Shown here in pieces: positions 14,848 through 23,622 of a DNA stretch of 26,082 bases. Source of the stretch: WRHT01 sp031550525 (GTDB lineage: Bacteria > Desulfobacterota > Desulfovibrionia > Desulfovibrionales > Desulfovibrionaceae); assembly GCA_031550525.1 (NCBI GenBank), contig JAVBON010000031.1, positions 1 to 26,082 of the forward strand. Direction: 5' to 3'. The notes under the pieces are model-generated. The model had not been told where the DNA came from and did no database searches. It saw nothing but the letters and a program-made list of their open reading frames with translations. The position numbers and the translations under genes were made by a program. How positions within the stretch are numbered: position 1 is the first letter of the stretch; each line of letters opens with the position of its first letter.

Positions 14848-16104
14848 ATGAATGGTGTAAAGCAACGATATATGCAGTTATATATACATGTGCCTTTTTG
14901 CTGCAGCCGTTGCAGCTATTGCTCGTTCTATTCCCATGCGTTGCCAAAGGGCGGCTACGGGGTGGAAGTGTTGCGCAATTACCTTAACGGGTTGCTGGCG
15001 GAAATTGACTTATGGAGTGAGCGCCTGGGCAGGGTAGAGCTGGAAACAGTTTTTTTCGGCGGAGGCACCCCCAGCATTTTGCCCATAAAGTCCGTTGAAA
15101 TAATAATGCGGCGCATACGTAAAAGCTTCAAAATAAAGAAAGGCGCTGAAATAAGCTTTGAGGGCAACCCTGAATCCATTTTGGAGTTTGGCTATGCCGC
15201 CGAGCTTGCGGCGTTGGGCATAAACAGGCTCTCGTTGGGGTTTCAAAGCCTTGACGAGAATATGCTTAAGATTTTGGGCCGGCCGCATTCGGCAAAAGAA
15301 GCCCTGGCGTCTTATGAAGTGGCGCGGATAGCCGGTATAAACAATATCAGCATTGATTTGATCTGGGGCCTGCCCGGCCAGAGGCTGCGCTTGTGGCTGG
15401 ATGAGCTTAAACAGGTGGTGAGCCTCAAGCCGGATCATTTGTCCTGCTATAATCTGACCCTTGATGAAAATACGGCTTTGCACGAGGCCTGCCAGCGCGG
15501 AACCCTAACGCTGCCCGACGACAAGGAGCAATCCGCCATGTATGCGTATGGCTCGGAATATCTTGAGAGCCAAGGCTTCATGCATTACGAAATTTCCAAT
15601 TACGCCCGTATGGGCTTCAAATGCAGACATAACCTTGGTTATTGGGAAGGGCACGATTATCTGGGCCTGGGGCCTTCCGCCACCAGCACCATGAAAGACA
15701 GGCGTTGGACCAACCCGCCGGATTTGGACGCCTGGCTTATGCAGGTTGCCACAAAAAAAATCGGGCAGGAGTATGAAACGCTTGATCAGGTAACCAGAGT
15801 GCTGGAGCTTTTAATGCTGCGCCTGCGCACGGATAGGGGCCTGCGTTTGCAAGCCTACAAGCAGCTTACGGGGCGTGATTTTATCGCCGACAATAAAAAC
15901 CTGATACACGGGCTGCACCGTAAGGGTATGCTGCGTATAAAAAACGGTTACTTGAGCCTGACCAATTCCGGCATGCTCGTTTCCAATTCCATTCTTGAGT
16001 ATTTGTTCAGTTCTACGCGAGAGACGCTCTCCGCTCTCTCGCAGGCTGAGGAGCGCGCGGCCATAGCGGATGACGCCAATGGCGCGCCCAACGCCCAAGG
16101 CTAG
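14848..16104 (+). CDS. hemW: HemW-like radical SAM protein (heme chaperone family)
   Basis: The 418-aa protein matches the HemW group, formerly misnamed oxygen-independent coproporphyrinogen oxidase, which binds heme and delivers it to acceptor proteins. It has LYIHVPFC with the radical SAM motif C18-x3-C22-x2-C25 and Ser where most members have Asp after the last Cys. FFGGGTPS, LSLGFQSLDENMLKILGRPHS, IDLIWGLPGQ, LSCYNLT and HYEISNYAR all follow the family. The C-terminal region carries the HemN_C-type winged helix. ATG 14848 lacks a ribosome site; ATG 14872 (MQLYIHVPFC) would also fit the family. The C-terminal 25 residues are Ala-rich and not conserved. Confidence 0.87.
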   Translation: MNGVKQRYMQLYIHVPFCCSRCSYCSFYSHALPKGGYGVEVLRNYLNGLLAEIDLWSERLGRVELETVFFGGGTPSILPIKSVEIIMRRIRKSFKIKKGAEISFEGNPESILEFGYAAELAALGINRLSLGFQSLDENMLKILGRPHSAKEALASYEVARIAGINNISIDLIWGLPGQRLRLWLDELKQVVSLKPDHLSCYNLTLDENTALHEACQRGTLTLPDDKEQSAMYAYGSEYLESQGFMHYEISNYARMGFKCRHNLGYWEGHDYLGLGPSATSTMKDRRWTNPPDLDAWLMQVATKKIGQEYETLDQVTRVLELLMLRLRTDRGLRLQAYKQLTGRDFIADNKNLIHGLHRKGMLRIKNGYLSLTNSGMLVSNSILEYLFSSTRETLSALSQAEERAAIADDANGAPNAQG

Positions 16105-16180
16105 GCAACATTTTTTTGACACGTAAGAAGTTTTGCGGTTCCCGCTGTTATTCATATTCGCTGCACTATCTGGAGCTCTT

Positions 16181-16531
16181 ATGGAAAAGTACAAAACTCT
16201 GCATATTGTATGGACTTTTGATAACGAACATTGCGCTAGGTTTATGGTATTTGGGTATGCGATAAACGCATTAAAGCAAGGGCACATGGAAAAGGCACGC
16301 ATAACCGTGTGCGGCCTAAGCATACGCATGCTTTGCGAAAATGCGTATTTGCAGGCCAGCCTGAAAGAATTTCAGGCCTTGGGTGGAACAGTATGCGCCG
16401 CTAGGGAACAGGCGGAGGATCTGCACATGCTTGAAAATCTGGCAAGCTTGGGCGGCATAACCATATGCGATATGGGAAAAGATTTTGAAATTACAAGCGA
16501 GGGTAATGACGAAAAATTGATGATGCTGTAA
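16181..16531 (+). CDS. DsrE-like small protein
   Basis: The 116-aa protein resembles the DsrE/DsrF-like family: LHIVWTFDNEHCARFMVFGYAINALKQG followed by ARITVCGLSIRMLCEN and a FQALGGTVCAA stretch. Known members range from sulfur-relay subunits to uncharacterised cytosolic proteins in sulfate reducers and other anaerobes. Five Cys (18, 44, 52, 72, 96) are present; Cys72 sits at the position where many members have a conserved Cys after a Val. ATG 16181 has GGAG five bases upstream, better than the in-frame start at 16133, which would add a spurious hydrophobic leader. The gap to hemW is 76 bases, so they may be co-transcribed. The function is not established. Confidence 0.65.
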   Translation: MEKYKTLHIVWTFDNEHCARFMVFGYAINALKQGHMEKARITVCGLSIRMLCENAYLQASLKEFQALGGTVCAAREQAEDLHMLENLASLGGITICDMGKDFEITSEGNDEKLMML

Positions 16532-16636
16532 CGCGCGGCAACGCTTTTATGCCTGAATGCCTTGTGAATGGCGCATATTTTGGCGCTGTTCGTATCTGGC
16601 TGGTTTGGCGCGGCGGTAAAGCAAAAAAAATATAGA

Positions 16637-16675
16637 GTGTTCGGCTTCAATCGTTACCATGCGGAAGCCGAACAC
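16637..16675. terminator. bidirectional hairpin terminator
   Basis: A 12-bp perfect stem (GTGTTCGGCTTC with GAAGCCGAACAC, 15-base loop), extended by TATAG/CTATA beyond a mismatch, lies between the convergent DsrE-like and aminotransferase genes. On the minus strand it is followed by a run of eight T residues (complement of 16623-16630). Confidence 0.8.
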
Positions 16676-16783
16676 CCTATAATATTTTATGATTATACGC
16701 CGGTTTAGCCTTGCAACGCGCGGGGGCATTCATGCCGCCCTTTTACGTACAGGTTGCACAAGCCATTTTGCGGCCTTATTTTT

Positions 16784-17947
16784 TTACCTGTTTGACAGGT
16801 ATTTTTTTATTCTATGCATGGCCTCTTCAATATTTTCTATGGAGTTGGCATAGCTGAAGCGCATAAAGCCTTCGCCTTCGCTCCCGAAATCTATGCCAGG
16901 CGCAACGGCTACCTTGGCATGCTCCAGCAGCTCGAAGGAAAAAGCCAAGCTGTCGTTACTGAAAGCGCGGGCATCGGCCAAAATATAAAAGGCTCCGGCG
17001 GGTGAGGATTTTACGCCGAATCCGGCATCGCGCAGCAAGTCTATTATGATTTTGCGGCGTTTGTCATACTCATTGCGCATGCGCTCCACATCCGGCCCGG
17101 CGCATTTAAGGGCGGCCAGACCAGCCCATTGCGAAATACTGCAGGCGCAGATAAAAAAGTTTTGGTGCAGAGCGTTAATGGTGGGTATAAGCCGTTGCGG
17201 CAGCACCATCCAGCCCAGCCGCCAGCCTGTCATGGCATAGCGCTTGGAAAAACCGTCCACCACGCAGCAGTTGTCGGTAAGCTCAAGGGCGGAGGCGACA
17301 TGGCCTTCGTAACTGAGGCCGTGGTAAATTTCGTCCGATACAAGCATGATGCCGTTGGCGTCGTCGTCTTGGCGGCACAGTTGCGCAATGGCCTGCATAT
17401 CCTTGCGCGGCATTATGGTGCCGGCCGGGTTGGAGGGGGAGTTGAGCATGACGGCGCGGGTTTTGGGGGTAATTGCCGCCCGCACCGCATCGGGCTTAAG
17501 CTGGAAGCTGTCTTCCTCTTTTACGCTCAGGCACTTCTGCACGCCGCCGGCGTTGCGTATAAAGCCGTTGTAGCAGGCGTAGGAGGGGTTGCCGGTAATA
17601 ACTTCGTCGCCGTTTTCCAGCAGCATGTCAAAAAGTATGAGCATGCCGGGCGAAGATCCGCCGCTTATTACGACGCGCTCCGGCGAAACTGTTACCCCAT
17701 ATTCGGTATGGTAATACCGCGCAATGGCCTCACGCAGGGGCCAGATGCCAAGGCTGTGCGTGTAGCCGGTTTGCCCGTCGCGTATGGCTTTTTGCGCCGC
17801 TTCCAGCACACAGTCGGGGGTTACAAAATCCGGCTGCCCGATGGTCAGTTTGATAATATGGTGGCCAGCCTGTTCCATTTCCAGCGCTTTTTCCTGTACG
17901 CTCATGGCCAGAAACGGCTTTATGCTTGTGCTGATGCTTCGTGACAT
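16784..17947 (-). CDS. class I/II PLP aminotransferase
   Basis: The 387-aa protein is an aspartate-aminotransferase-fold enzyme of the broad bacterial I-gamma type, which moves amino groups between amino acids and 2-oxo acids. Motifs: IIKLTIGQPDFVTP, GYTHSLGIWPLREAIA, ISGGSSPGM, LNSPSNPAGTIM, VSDEIYHGL with the PLP Asp and Tyr, the Schiff-base Lys in DGFSKRYAMTGWRLG (about 235), and the substrate-carboxylate Arg in FMRFSYANS. The substrate cannot be read from motifs. ATG 17947 has AAAGGA about ten bases upstream; the frame is open to 18061 but the added residues are not family-like. A terminator follows downstream at 16637-16675. Confidence 0.9.
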   Translation of the reverse strand: MSRSISTSIKPFLAMSVQEKALEMEQAGHHIIKLTIGQPDFVTPDCVLEAAQKAIRDGQTGYTHSLGIWPLREAIARYYHTEYGVTVSPERVVISGGSSPGMLILFDMLLENGDEVITGNPSYACYNGFIRNAGGVQKCLSVKEEDSFQLKPDAVRAAITPKTRAVMLNSPSNPAGTIMPRKDMQAIAQLCRQDDDANGIMLVSDEIYHGLSYEGHVASALELTDNCCVVDGFSKRYAMTGWRLGWMVLPQRLIPTINALHQNFFICACSISQWAGLAALKCAGPDVERMRNEYDKRRKIIIDLLRDAGFGVKSSPAGAFYILADARAFSNDSLAFSFELLEHAKVAVAPGIDFGSEGEGFMRFSYANSIENIEEAMHRIKKYLSNR

Positions 17948-18170
17948 ATTTGATGGGTCCTTTATTGAAAGCTGTTTGCATGGGCGGCCGGAGCCGCGCA
18001 TGCGCCCGTAAAGCGGGCCGGATACTTGCATTGTACGGTTAATCAAAACAAAATGCCGCAATACACGCCGCGCATAAAAAGCAAAGCCAAATACTCAATT
18101 TGCCCGTCGGCCCGCGTTGCGCACAATCGCTGCTAACATTTTTGCTAATATACTACAATAACATGCTATA

Positions 18171-18205
18171 AATAAGAAAGCCGGGTTTCGCCCGGCTTTC
18201 TTATT
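18171..18205. terminator. 15-bp hairpin terminator
   Basis: A perfect 15-bp stem (AATAAGAAAGCCGGG with its complement) has a TTTCG loop and AT-rich stem bases that give a U-rich tail on both strands. It is 19 bases after the stop of the VPLPA-CTERM gene on the minus strand. Confidence 0.88.
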
Positions 18206-18224
18206 TGTCAGTTTGCGCGTTATG

Positions 18225-18722
18225 CTATTTTATTTTTCTGCGCAACACGGCAATACCAGCCAGGCCAGTGCCGAAAATAAGTGCCGCTGCTGGTACCGGA
18301 GCTGAGGCTGGGGTGTAATCCATGCCGCTCAGCCAGTAGATGTTTTTGTTGATAAGGGTAAAGGCGGTAATCTGGCCATAGGCGGAAAGGTCGATGCTGG
18401 TGGACTTGTGGCCAATTGCAACCGTTACCGGAGTATCGGAATTTGCCAGATGCAATATTATGGAGTTACCTTTGCCCGCTTGGCTGTAGGACAGCCCTTC
18501 AAGCTTGATGGCGGAGTCAAAGGTAAATGTAATGTTGGAGTCAATTTTCAGGCCTTTGTTGTGCCAACTCAGGCTGCCGCTACTGGCGGTAATGTCGAAA
18601 TTGACGCCGTCGCTGGTGGTGTAGCTTCCTGACTGATCTTCCAAAAAATTTATGTTATCGGCAAAGGCTGTTCCAGCAGCAAAAGAGAGCATGAGAGTAA
18701 TAAGAACGAATAGTTTTTTCAT
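18225..18722 (-). CDS. exported VPLPA-CTERM (PEP-CTERM-type) sorting-signal protein
   Basis: The 165-aa protein has an N-terminal signal peptide (MKKLFVLITLMLSFAAGTAFA) and a C-terminal tripartite sorting tail: APVPAAAL, a hydrophobic LIFGTGLAGIAVL helix and basic RRKIK. This is the VPLPA-CTERM variant of PEP-CTERM signals, processed by exosortases and associated with surface or exopolysaccharide-linked proteins. The 110-residue middle is Ser-, Asp- and Gly-rich with beta-type patterns (FDITASSGSLSWHNKGLKID, ITFTFDSAIKLEGL), as in many surface adhesin-like domains. ATG 18722 has AAGG about eleven bases upstream. It has its own terminator, and no exosortase is in the window. Confidence 0.85.
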   Translation of the reverse strand: MKKLFVLITLMLSFAAGTAFADNINFLEDQSGSYTTSDGVNFDITASSGSLSWHNKGLKIDSNITFTFDSAIKLEGLSYSQAGKGNSIILHLANSDTPVTVAIGHKSTSIDLSAYGQITAFTLINKNIYWLSGMDYTPASAPVPAAALIFGTGLAGIAVLRRKIK

Positions 18723-18859
18723 AATGATTTTTACCTTACAGACTTTTTGTCCAAAAAATATGGATTTTTAAATTCGCTTGAACAGTACACTGCAAAAAAC
18801 GGGCCATGTTAAAAAGTCAGGGTAAATTTTTGTAGAGGTTGTAATAATTGGCGTTGTTA

Positions 18860-21187
18860 TTAGAATCCGATATTACGAGAAATTTTTTCCAGTTTGGCAG
18901 ACAACTCTTGTTTAAGCTCGTTTAGCATTTGCGTGTGAGTGACTGATTCTTGTTTTTCCAGACTAAGTCTTGTTTGTACGGCATGAAAATCGCCTGGCGT
19001 CAAGTTTTTGATCTGAAGCAGCGCATTACGTTGCTCGTCCGGCAGTTCCGAGCCTGCGAGCGGAGCCAGCAGGGCGTTATAGAGGCTGGCGAGTTGTTCT
19101 GGTCCGGAGTAGTCAAAGCCGACTTTAAAGGCGAAGCGGCGCATGGCCGCGTTGTCAATATCCTTGCGCCGGTTGGTGGTGCAAATGCAAAAGCCGCGGT
19201 AGTCCTCCAGCGCGGTCAAAAATTCGTTGACCATGCTTGATTCCCAACTGCGTACGGCTCCATCGCGTGAGAAAATAAAGCTATCGGCCTCGTCCACAAG
19301 CAGCACCGCTCCGTCACGCTCGGCCTCGCGAAAAGCGGCGGCTATGTTTTGCTCGCTTTCGCCCACATATGGGCTTAGCAAATCGCTGGCCTTTTTGACT
19401 ATGCAGTCGCGGTCCATCTCTTCAGCCAGGTAACGGGCCAAGGCGCTTTTGCCGGTGCCCGGAGGCCCATAAAAAAGCAGGGTGCAGGCCATGCCCGGCG
19501 ACGGCTCCTGCCCTTGCCGCAGCAGTGCGTCGGCCTTTTTAAGTTTTGCCAGCAGGGCGTCAAGCTCATGCCGCGCGTTGGTTTTGCCGCCGCGCAGGGA
19601 AATGCCGTCCAAGGTAAAGCCGGATACGGAGTTTTTTTTGCGGCGCTGCTTTTTGCCGTCGCGGCGCAGGGTATCGTGGGCTTCCACTATGCGCAGCACC
19701 GAGCGCGCAAAGGCTTTGCCGCCCTTGCGACCCGCCACTATTTTGGACTGCCGCACGGCCTCGTTGATTATGGCAGCCGGGGGAGTGTAGTTTTTTAGCA
19801 AAAGCTGCATGCTGCCGGCGTCTATCTTGCCGGATACGCCGTTGCGCTCCAGAATTTGCTTCCACAGGGCCTTGCGCTGGGCGAGGCTGGGTTCTTCAAA
19901 GTGTATGCTGTAGGTAAAACGGCGGCGCACCGCCTGCTCAATATGCTCCACCTGGTTGGTAACCCAGATTATACGGTGGCCCGGCTGCTCCATAAGCTCG
20001 TTAATCCAGGCCTTGTCGTGGGATTTGCGGCTGCTGTAAATGCTGCTGTCCAAAAGGCGCTCGGCTTCGTCGGCCAGCACGAAAGCGCCCTGATGCCTGC
20101 CCGCCAGATGTATGCAGGCGTTAAGCGAGGCCCGGCGGCCCACGTCTTCGTCATCAAAGCGGCTGGGCACGGCCCAGGCCTTCAGGCCCAAGTGTTGCGC
20201 GAGGCTCCGGGCAAAGGTGGTTTTACCGGTGCCTGGGGGGCCGTAGAGCAGAATATGCACGGGTTTGTCGGCATCCGTGCCCTTACGCGGCTTCAATAGG
20301 GCCAGCACATGCTCCGCGTCTTCATAAGCTATGGGAAAAGCCCCCAGGGGCAGGGTCTCGCCGGAAAGCGGGCGGCAGAACATTTGCGCGGCTTTATCCG
20401 GGTTGCTTTCATCCCACAGGTCATAAATTTTATCCTGCATGCGCATATAGTGGCTGTCGCTATCCAAAATACCCAGACGGCGCAGCTCGCTTATAACCTT
20501 GCGGCACTGGCCGGGCGAAATATCCATCATTTGCGCCAAGAGGCGGCGCCCGTTAAAACGGTCCGCGCCTATGGAGTCTGAAAAATAACTTTCCACCGGG
20601 CCAAAAGCGTTGGCCATAAAGGTGAATACGCAAATTTTTATGGAGGTTTCATCCAGCCCGAAAAGATGCGAAAGGTGGCGCTCCGCATTACAAAAACTTT
20701 TGGGCACGCTTTTTATTGCAGAGGCCTTGCGGCAATATTCCAGCGCCGCTTCACTGAACGGCTCCAGCAAGACGGCGGCGTTATCGGCCAGCATATCGCC
20801 CAGCTTGCGGTGTATGGCGTTGTCGGCAAATTTGGTTAATTGGCGCAAATCATTCAGGGCTTCGTTATATTGCTCCAGATAGATGGCCGGAGTGTTCTTC
20901 CTGTATTTGGGGGGTAGCGGCCCTTCTTTATCCGTATTTTTGCCCGCATGGGCGGGCGATTTTTCCGCGCGCAAGCGCAGGGCTGGCTCGCGCAGATCTT
21001 TGGGCAGTGTCTGCTCTATTTCGCGGCGCAAATGTTGCACCAAGGGGCGCAACGAGTTCAAACTCCAAGACAGGCAGGCCAGAAAATCGGCGTCAATGGC
21101 GATGTTGTGCTGCAAAAGCCTGTACAGCCAGCCTGCGCCTAACGAGCGGGCGTAATGGCTTTCAGCCGATACCGGATGCTGATGCAT
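18860..21187 (-). CDS. tandem AAA+ ATPase of unknown function
   Basis: The 775-aa protein has two AAA+ modules. D1 has Walker A GPPGTGKT (316-323), Walker B AFVLADEAERLL (Asp-Glu 373-374), sensor-1 Asn in WVTNQ and an Arg-finger RRRF. D2 has GPPGTGKS (574-581), VLLVDEADSF (632-633), CTTNRR and MRRFAF. Both look catalytically intact. A helical N-terminal part (1-200) precedes a winged-helix-like stretch (FNGRRLLAQMM to LRRLGILD). A basic, repeat-free linker (KKQRRKK) separates the modules. No protease, FtsH-type or Clp domain is present. ATG 21187 lacks a clear ribosome site; a GTG at 21214 follows TGGGG and is a fair alternative, and TTG 21286 is unlikely. I do not recognise an exact family with a known role. 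Confidence 0.85.
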   Translation of the reverse strand: MHQHPVSAESHYARSLGAGWLYRLLQHNIAIDADFLACLSWSLNSLRPLVQHLRREIEQTLPKDLREPALRLRAEKSPAHAGKNTDKEGPLPPKYRKNTPAIYLEQYNEALNDLRQLTKFADNAIHRKLGDMLADNAAVLLEPFSEAALEYCRKASAIKSVPKSFCNAERHLSHLFGLDETSIKICVFTFMANAFGPVESYFSDSIGADRFNGRRLLAQMMDISPGQCRKVISELRRLGILDSDSHYMRMQDKIYDLWDESNPDKAAQMFCRPLSGETLPLGAFPIAYEDAEHVLALLKPRKGTDADKPVHILLYGPPGTGKTTFARSLAQHLGLKAWAVPSRFDDEDVGRRASLNACIHLAGRHQGAFVLADEAERLLDSSIYSSRKSHDKAWINELMEQPGHRIIWVTNQVEHIEQAVRRRFTYSIHFEEPSLAQRKALWKQILERNGVSGKIDAGSMQLLLKNYTPPAAIINEAVRQSKIVAGRKGGKAFARSVLRIVEAHDTLRRDGKKQRRKKNSVSGFTLDGISLRGGKTNARHELDALLAKLKKADALLRQGQEPSPGMACTLLFYGPPGTGKSALARYLAEEMDRDCIVKKASDLLSPYVGESEQNIAAAFREAERDGAVLLVDEADSFIFSRDGAVRSWESSMVNEFLTALEDYRGFCICTTNRRKDIDNAAMRRFAFKVGFDYSGPEQLASLYNALLAPLAGSELPDEQRNALLQIKNLTPGDFHAVQTRLSLEKQESVTHTQMLNELKQELSAKLEKISRNIGF

Positions 21188-21490
21188 TTTTGAGCTTTTT
21201 GAGTAGGTACGCACGGTTTCGCCCCAAAAATAAAGTTTTAAGTATGGGATACGCAAAAGTAATAAACCACAATTCCTGTTTGGCAAGATACTCTATTATA
21301 CTCTTAAAGGCAAAACCGCTGGGTATTCGGGCGTATTACCCATATGAGCATCAGATTATCTGGGGGAGGGCGGCTTCAAGGCCCGGTCGGCGAAAACGTT
21401 TTTACGCGCCCGGCTGTAACGGCCGCTTTATTTTGCTCTTATTTTGGCGTATGCTCACAATTCGTTAAACTTACAGAATCGGAGATATTG
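21188..21490. other. divergent intergenic region
   Basis: This 303-base gap separates the AAA+ ATPase (minus) from the Cys-rich protein gene (plus) and must carry promoters for both. It is AT-rich around 21220-21310. I see no hairpin terminator, RNA gene or credible ORF. An in-frame extension of the plus-strand gene up to 21344 lacks a ribosome site. Confidence 0.45.
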
Positions 21491-21976
21491 ATGCGAGATA
21501 AAAGCGGGTTGCAGGGTGAGATAATAAATGCAAGTGTGACAAACGCTTACGACGTACGCGACGTGAATTGCGCCAAGGCTACAATGCTGGTCTTAAGCGA
21601 GTATTTTGAATACCCACTGGCCGAGCAGGTGTTGCAGGCCGGTACAGCCATGAACGGGGCCGGGCGCTACCAGGCGCAATGCGGGCTGGTGGAAGGGGCG
21701 CTTATGTTTATGGGCATATTTTTCGGAGGCCAAGGCCAGTGTGACGATACCGTATGCGTTACGGCAAGGAATTTTGCGGGAAAATTTGAACAGGAATTCG
21801 GTTCGCTAAGTTGCCGCGACTTACGGCCTGGAGGTTTTCAAAAGGGCGACCCCAAACATTTTTGCAAGCCTCTGACGATCAAAAGCATTAACTTTGTATG
21901 TGATTTTATAAAACAGGAGCTGGCTGGGCGTAAAGGCTTCGCCCTCAAGCCGCTGGCCGACGCGCGGGACGCGTAG
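21491..21976 (+). CDS. C_GCAxxG_C_C-family-like cysteine protein
   Basis: The 161-aa protein follows the spacing of the C_GCAxxG_C_C family: NCAKATM (Cys27), a Gly-rich segment GAGRYQAQCGLVEGALMFMGI with Cys64, then SLSCRDL (Cys108) and FCKPL (Cys125); extra Cys lie at 84, 89 and 137. The usual CGALTGA core reads CGLVEGA here, so the match is by pattern rather than close identity. Related proteins often sit near redox or selenium/metal enzymes in anaerobes, but the biochemical role is undefined. ATG 21491 has GGAGA six bases upstream. It is followed by a strong terminator and is probably a single-gene unit. Confidence 0.72.
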   Translation: MRDKSGLQGEIINASVTNAYDVRDVNCAKATMLVLSEYFEYPLAEQVLQAGTAMNGAGRYQAQCGLVEGALMFMGIFFGGQGQCDDTVCVTARNFAGKFEQEFGSLSCRDLRPGGFQKGDPKHFCKPLTIKSINFVCDFIKQELAGRKGFALKPLADARDA

Positions 21977-21994
21977 GTTTGACTAAAACATTTG

Positions 21995-22029
21995 AAGCGC
22001 CGTAACGCCTGGCAGGCATTACGGCGCTT
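21995..22029 (+). terminator. terminator between convergent genes
   Basis: An 11-bp perfect outer stem (21995-22005 with 22019-22029) continues through one mismatch into four more pairs. It is followed by TTGTTCAATTCTGTTTT on the plus strand. It ends the Cys-rich gene and may also serve the symporter from the other side. Confidence 0.8.
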
Positions 22030-22059
22030 TGTTCAATTCTGTTTTATCCGTACAGGCGT

Positions 22060-23295
22060 TTACTCAAGCCGCGCCTTATTTATCCATTCCTTGCCCTCCA
22101 CCATGCGGTTAACCAGCATGGACGACACGGTGTCGCCGGTGGCGTTTATGCAGGTGGCCGGCGCGTCAACCAAAAAGCCTATAGTGGCGATTATGGGAAA
22201 AGCCTCGGGCGGAAAGCCGAACAGGCTTACTATCAGCATTTCGCCCACCAGCCCGCCGCCCGGCACGCCGCTCATGACCACACCGGACATGATGGCAATT
22301 AGAAATGTAATGGTGAAAAGGCCGAACCCGCTGAAATCCTGCCCGAATATGCCGAAGAGAAAGGCTATTTTAAGCACGGCTGAAAGCACCGAGCCTTCCA
22401 TGTGCATAGTTGCGCCTATGGGCAGCACTATGTCGCGCACATCTTTACTTATGCCGATATTTTTCGCGGCTTCAAGGTTTACCGGCAAGGTGGCTATGGA
22501 GCTTTGCGTGGCCAGCGAGGTGAGGGTAGGGGGCAGTATGTAGCGCAGCAGGCGGCGCACGCCCTCTTTACCGCCAGCGATATAGGCATAAATGGGAAAG
22601 GCTATTACGAAATAGAGCAGGCAGAGGGGGAAGTAAATAAGCATGGCCCTGCCGTAGGCCTCCAAAAGTCCGGATCCGAATTCGCCTATAAGCGTGGCAA
22701 AGTATGCGCCAAGGCCAATGGGGGCGTAGAGCATAATTATATCCACAGCCTTCATCATAATTTTGGAGAGATCGTCCAGCAGTTTGGCTATGCGGTTTTC
22801 TCCTCCGCCGGTAACGCTTACGCAGTACCCGATGATTATTGAGAAAACGATGAGGGGCAGCATGTTCCGGCGCGAGAGCAGATCTTGAAAGTCCGGCACG
22901 GTAACGGCTTTTACCAAAGCCTCGCTAAGGGTAATAGCCTCCATCTCTCCGGCCTGCGAGAGGTTTAATGTCACCCCTTGGGCAGGGGGGAATATGCTTA
23001 CAACAATCAAAATAAGTGTGGCGGATATGGCGGCTGTTACAAGGAAAACCACAAACATGGAGCCGAGAATTTTACCCAGCCTGCGCATGTTGAGCATATT
23101 GCCCACCGCGCTGGTTATGGTAACAAACACCAAAGGCACCACCACCGTGAACATGAGGTTGAGGAAAATAGCCCCAAACGGCCTTAGCACCATGGCTTTT
23201 TCGCCGAAAACAAGGCCTATTATGCTGCCTATGGTAATGGAGATGAGCAGAATTAGCGGAAAACGGTAAGTTTTCCACAGCGGAGTGTTTGTCAT
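22060..23295 (-). CDS. DAACS-family dicarboxylate/amino acid:cation symporter
   Basis: The 411-aa protein has eight or more hydrophobic segments and the family signatures: LNLMFTVVVPLVFVTITSAV, the re-entrant-loop serine motif TQSSIATLP, MHMEGS, SGVPGGGLVGEM and NATGDT, which forms part of the substrate and sodium site. Such carriers import glutamate, aspartate or C4-dicarboxylates with sodium or protons through the inner membrane. The MHMEG and NATGD residues deviate slightly from GltP (usually M(N)MDG and NV(T)GD), so the substrate is open. ATG 23295 has AAAGG about nine bases upstream; the frame is open to 23352. Confidence 0.9.
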   Translation of the reverse strand: MTNTPLWKTYRFPLILLISITIGSIIGLVFGEKAMVLRPFGAIFLNLMFTVVVPLVFVTITSAVGNMLNMRRLGKILGSMFVVFLVTAAISATLILIVVSIFPPAQGVTLNLSQAGEMEAITLSEALVKAVTVPDFQDLLSRRNMLPLIVFSIIIGYCVSVTGGGENRIAKLLDDLSKIMMKAVDIIMLYAPIGLGAYFATLIGEFGSGLLEAYGRAMLIYFPLCLLYFVIAFPIYAYIAGGKEGVRRLLRYILPPTLTSLATQSSIATLPVNLEAAKNIGISKDVRDIVLPIGATMHMEGSVLSAVLKIAFLFGIFGQDFSGFGLFTITFLIAIMSGVVMSGVPGGGLVGEMLIVSLFGFPPEAFPIIATIGFLVDAPATCINATGDTVSSMLVNRMVEGKEWINKARLE

Positions 23296-23622
23296 GGCGC
23301 ACCTTTTTATGGCTGAATGTGTGTTATGAAGTAAACAAGAGCAACGCAACATGCCTACAGTATTATAATTTGCGGTGTCAAGCCGGGGCAGGGCCGCAGG
23401 CGCGCGGAAGCGCGATTTTGCGGTAAGACAAAATCCGGCGCGGCAGCGGGACGGCGTTGTCTGGAATGGATAGGCACAGGGTGTGCCAAACCAGCCAGCC
23501 GTTTATAAATCTGGCTTTATCCGTTATGTATTTATAAATAAACCGGCCCGCCTCAAAAAGACGGGCCGGTTTTAAAAGAGCGGCAGGGTGCGGCAAAGCC
23601 ATTTTATAATCAAAAACGGCTT
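23296..23622. other. intergenic region downstream of pgl and upstream of the symporter gene
   Basis: This 327-base gap holds the likely symporter promoter (AT-rich part near 23330-23370), a GC-rich middle with no credible ORF, and the hairpin terminator of the gene at 23623 described separately. I see no RNA gene. Confidence 0.45.
23540..23572. terminator. 11-bp hairpin terminator after pgl
   Basis: AAACCGGCCCG (23540-23550) pairs with CGGGCCGGTTT (23562-23572) around an 11-base loop. On the minus strand it is followed by ATTTATAAATAC, giving a moderately U-rich tail after the pgl stop. Confidence 0.75.
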
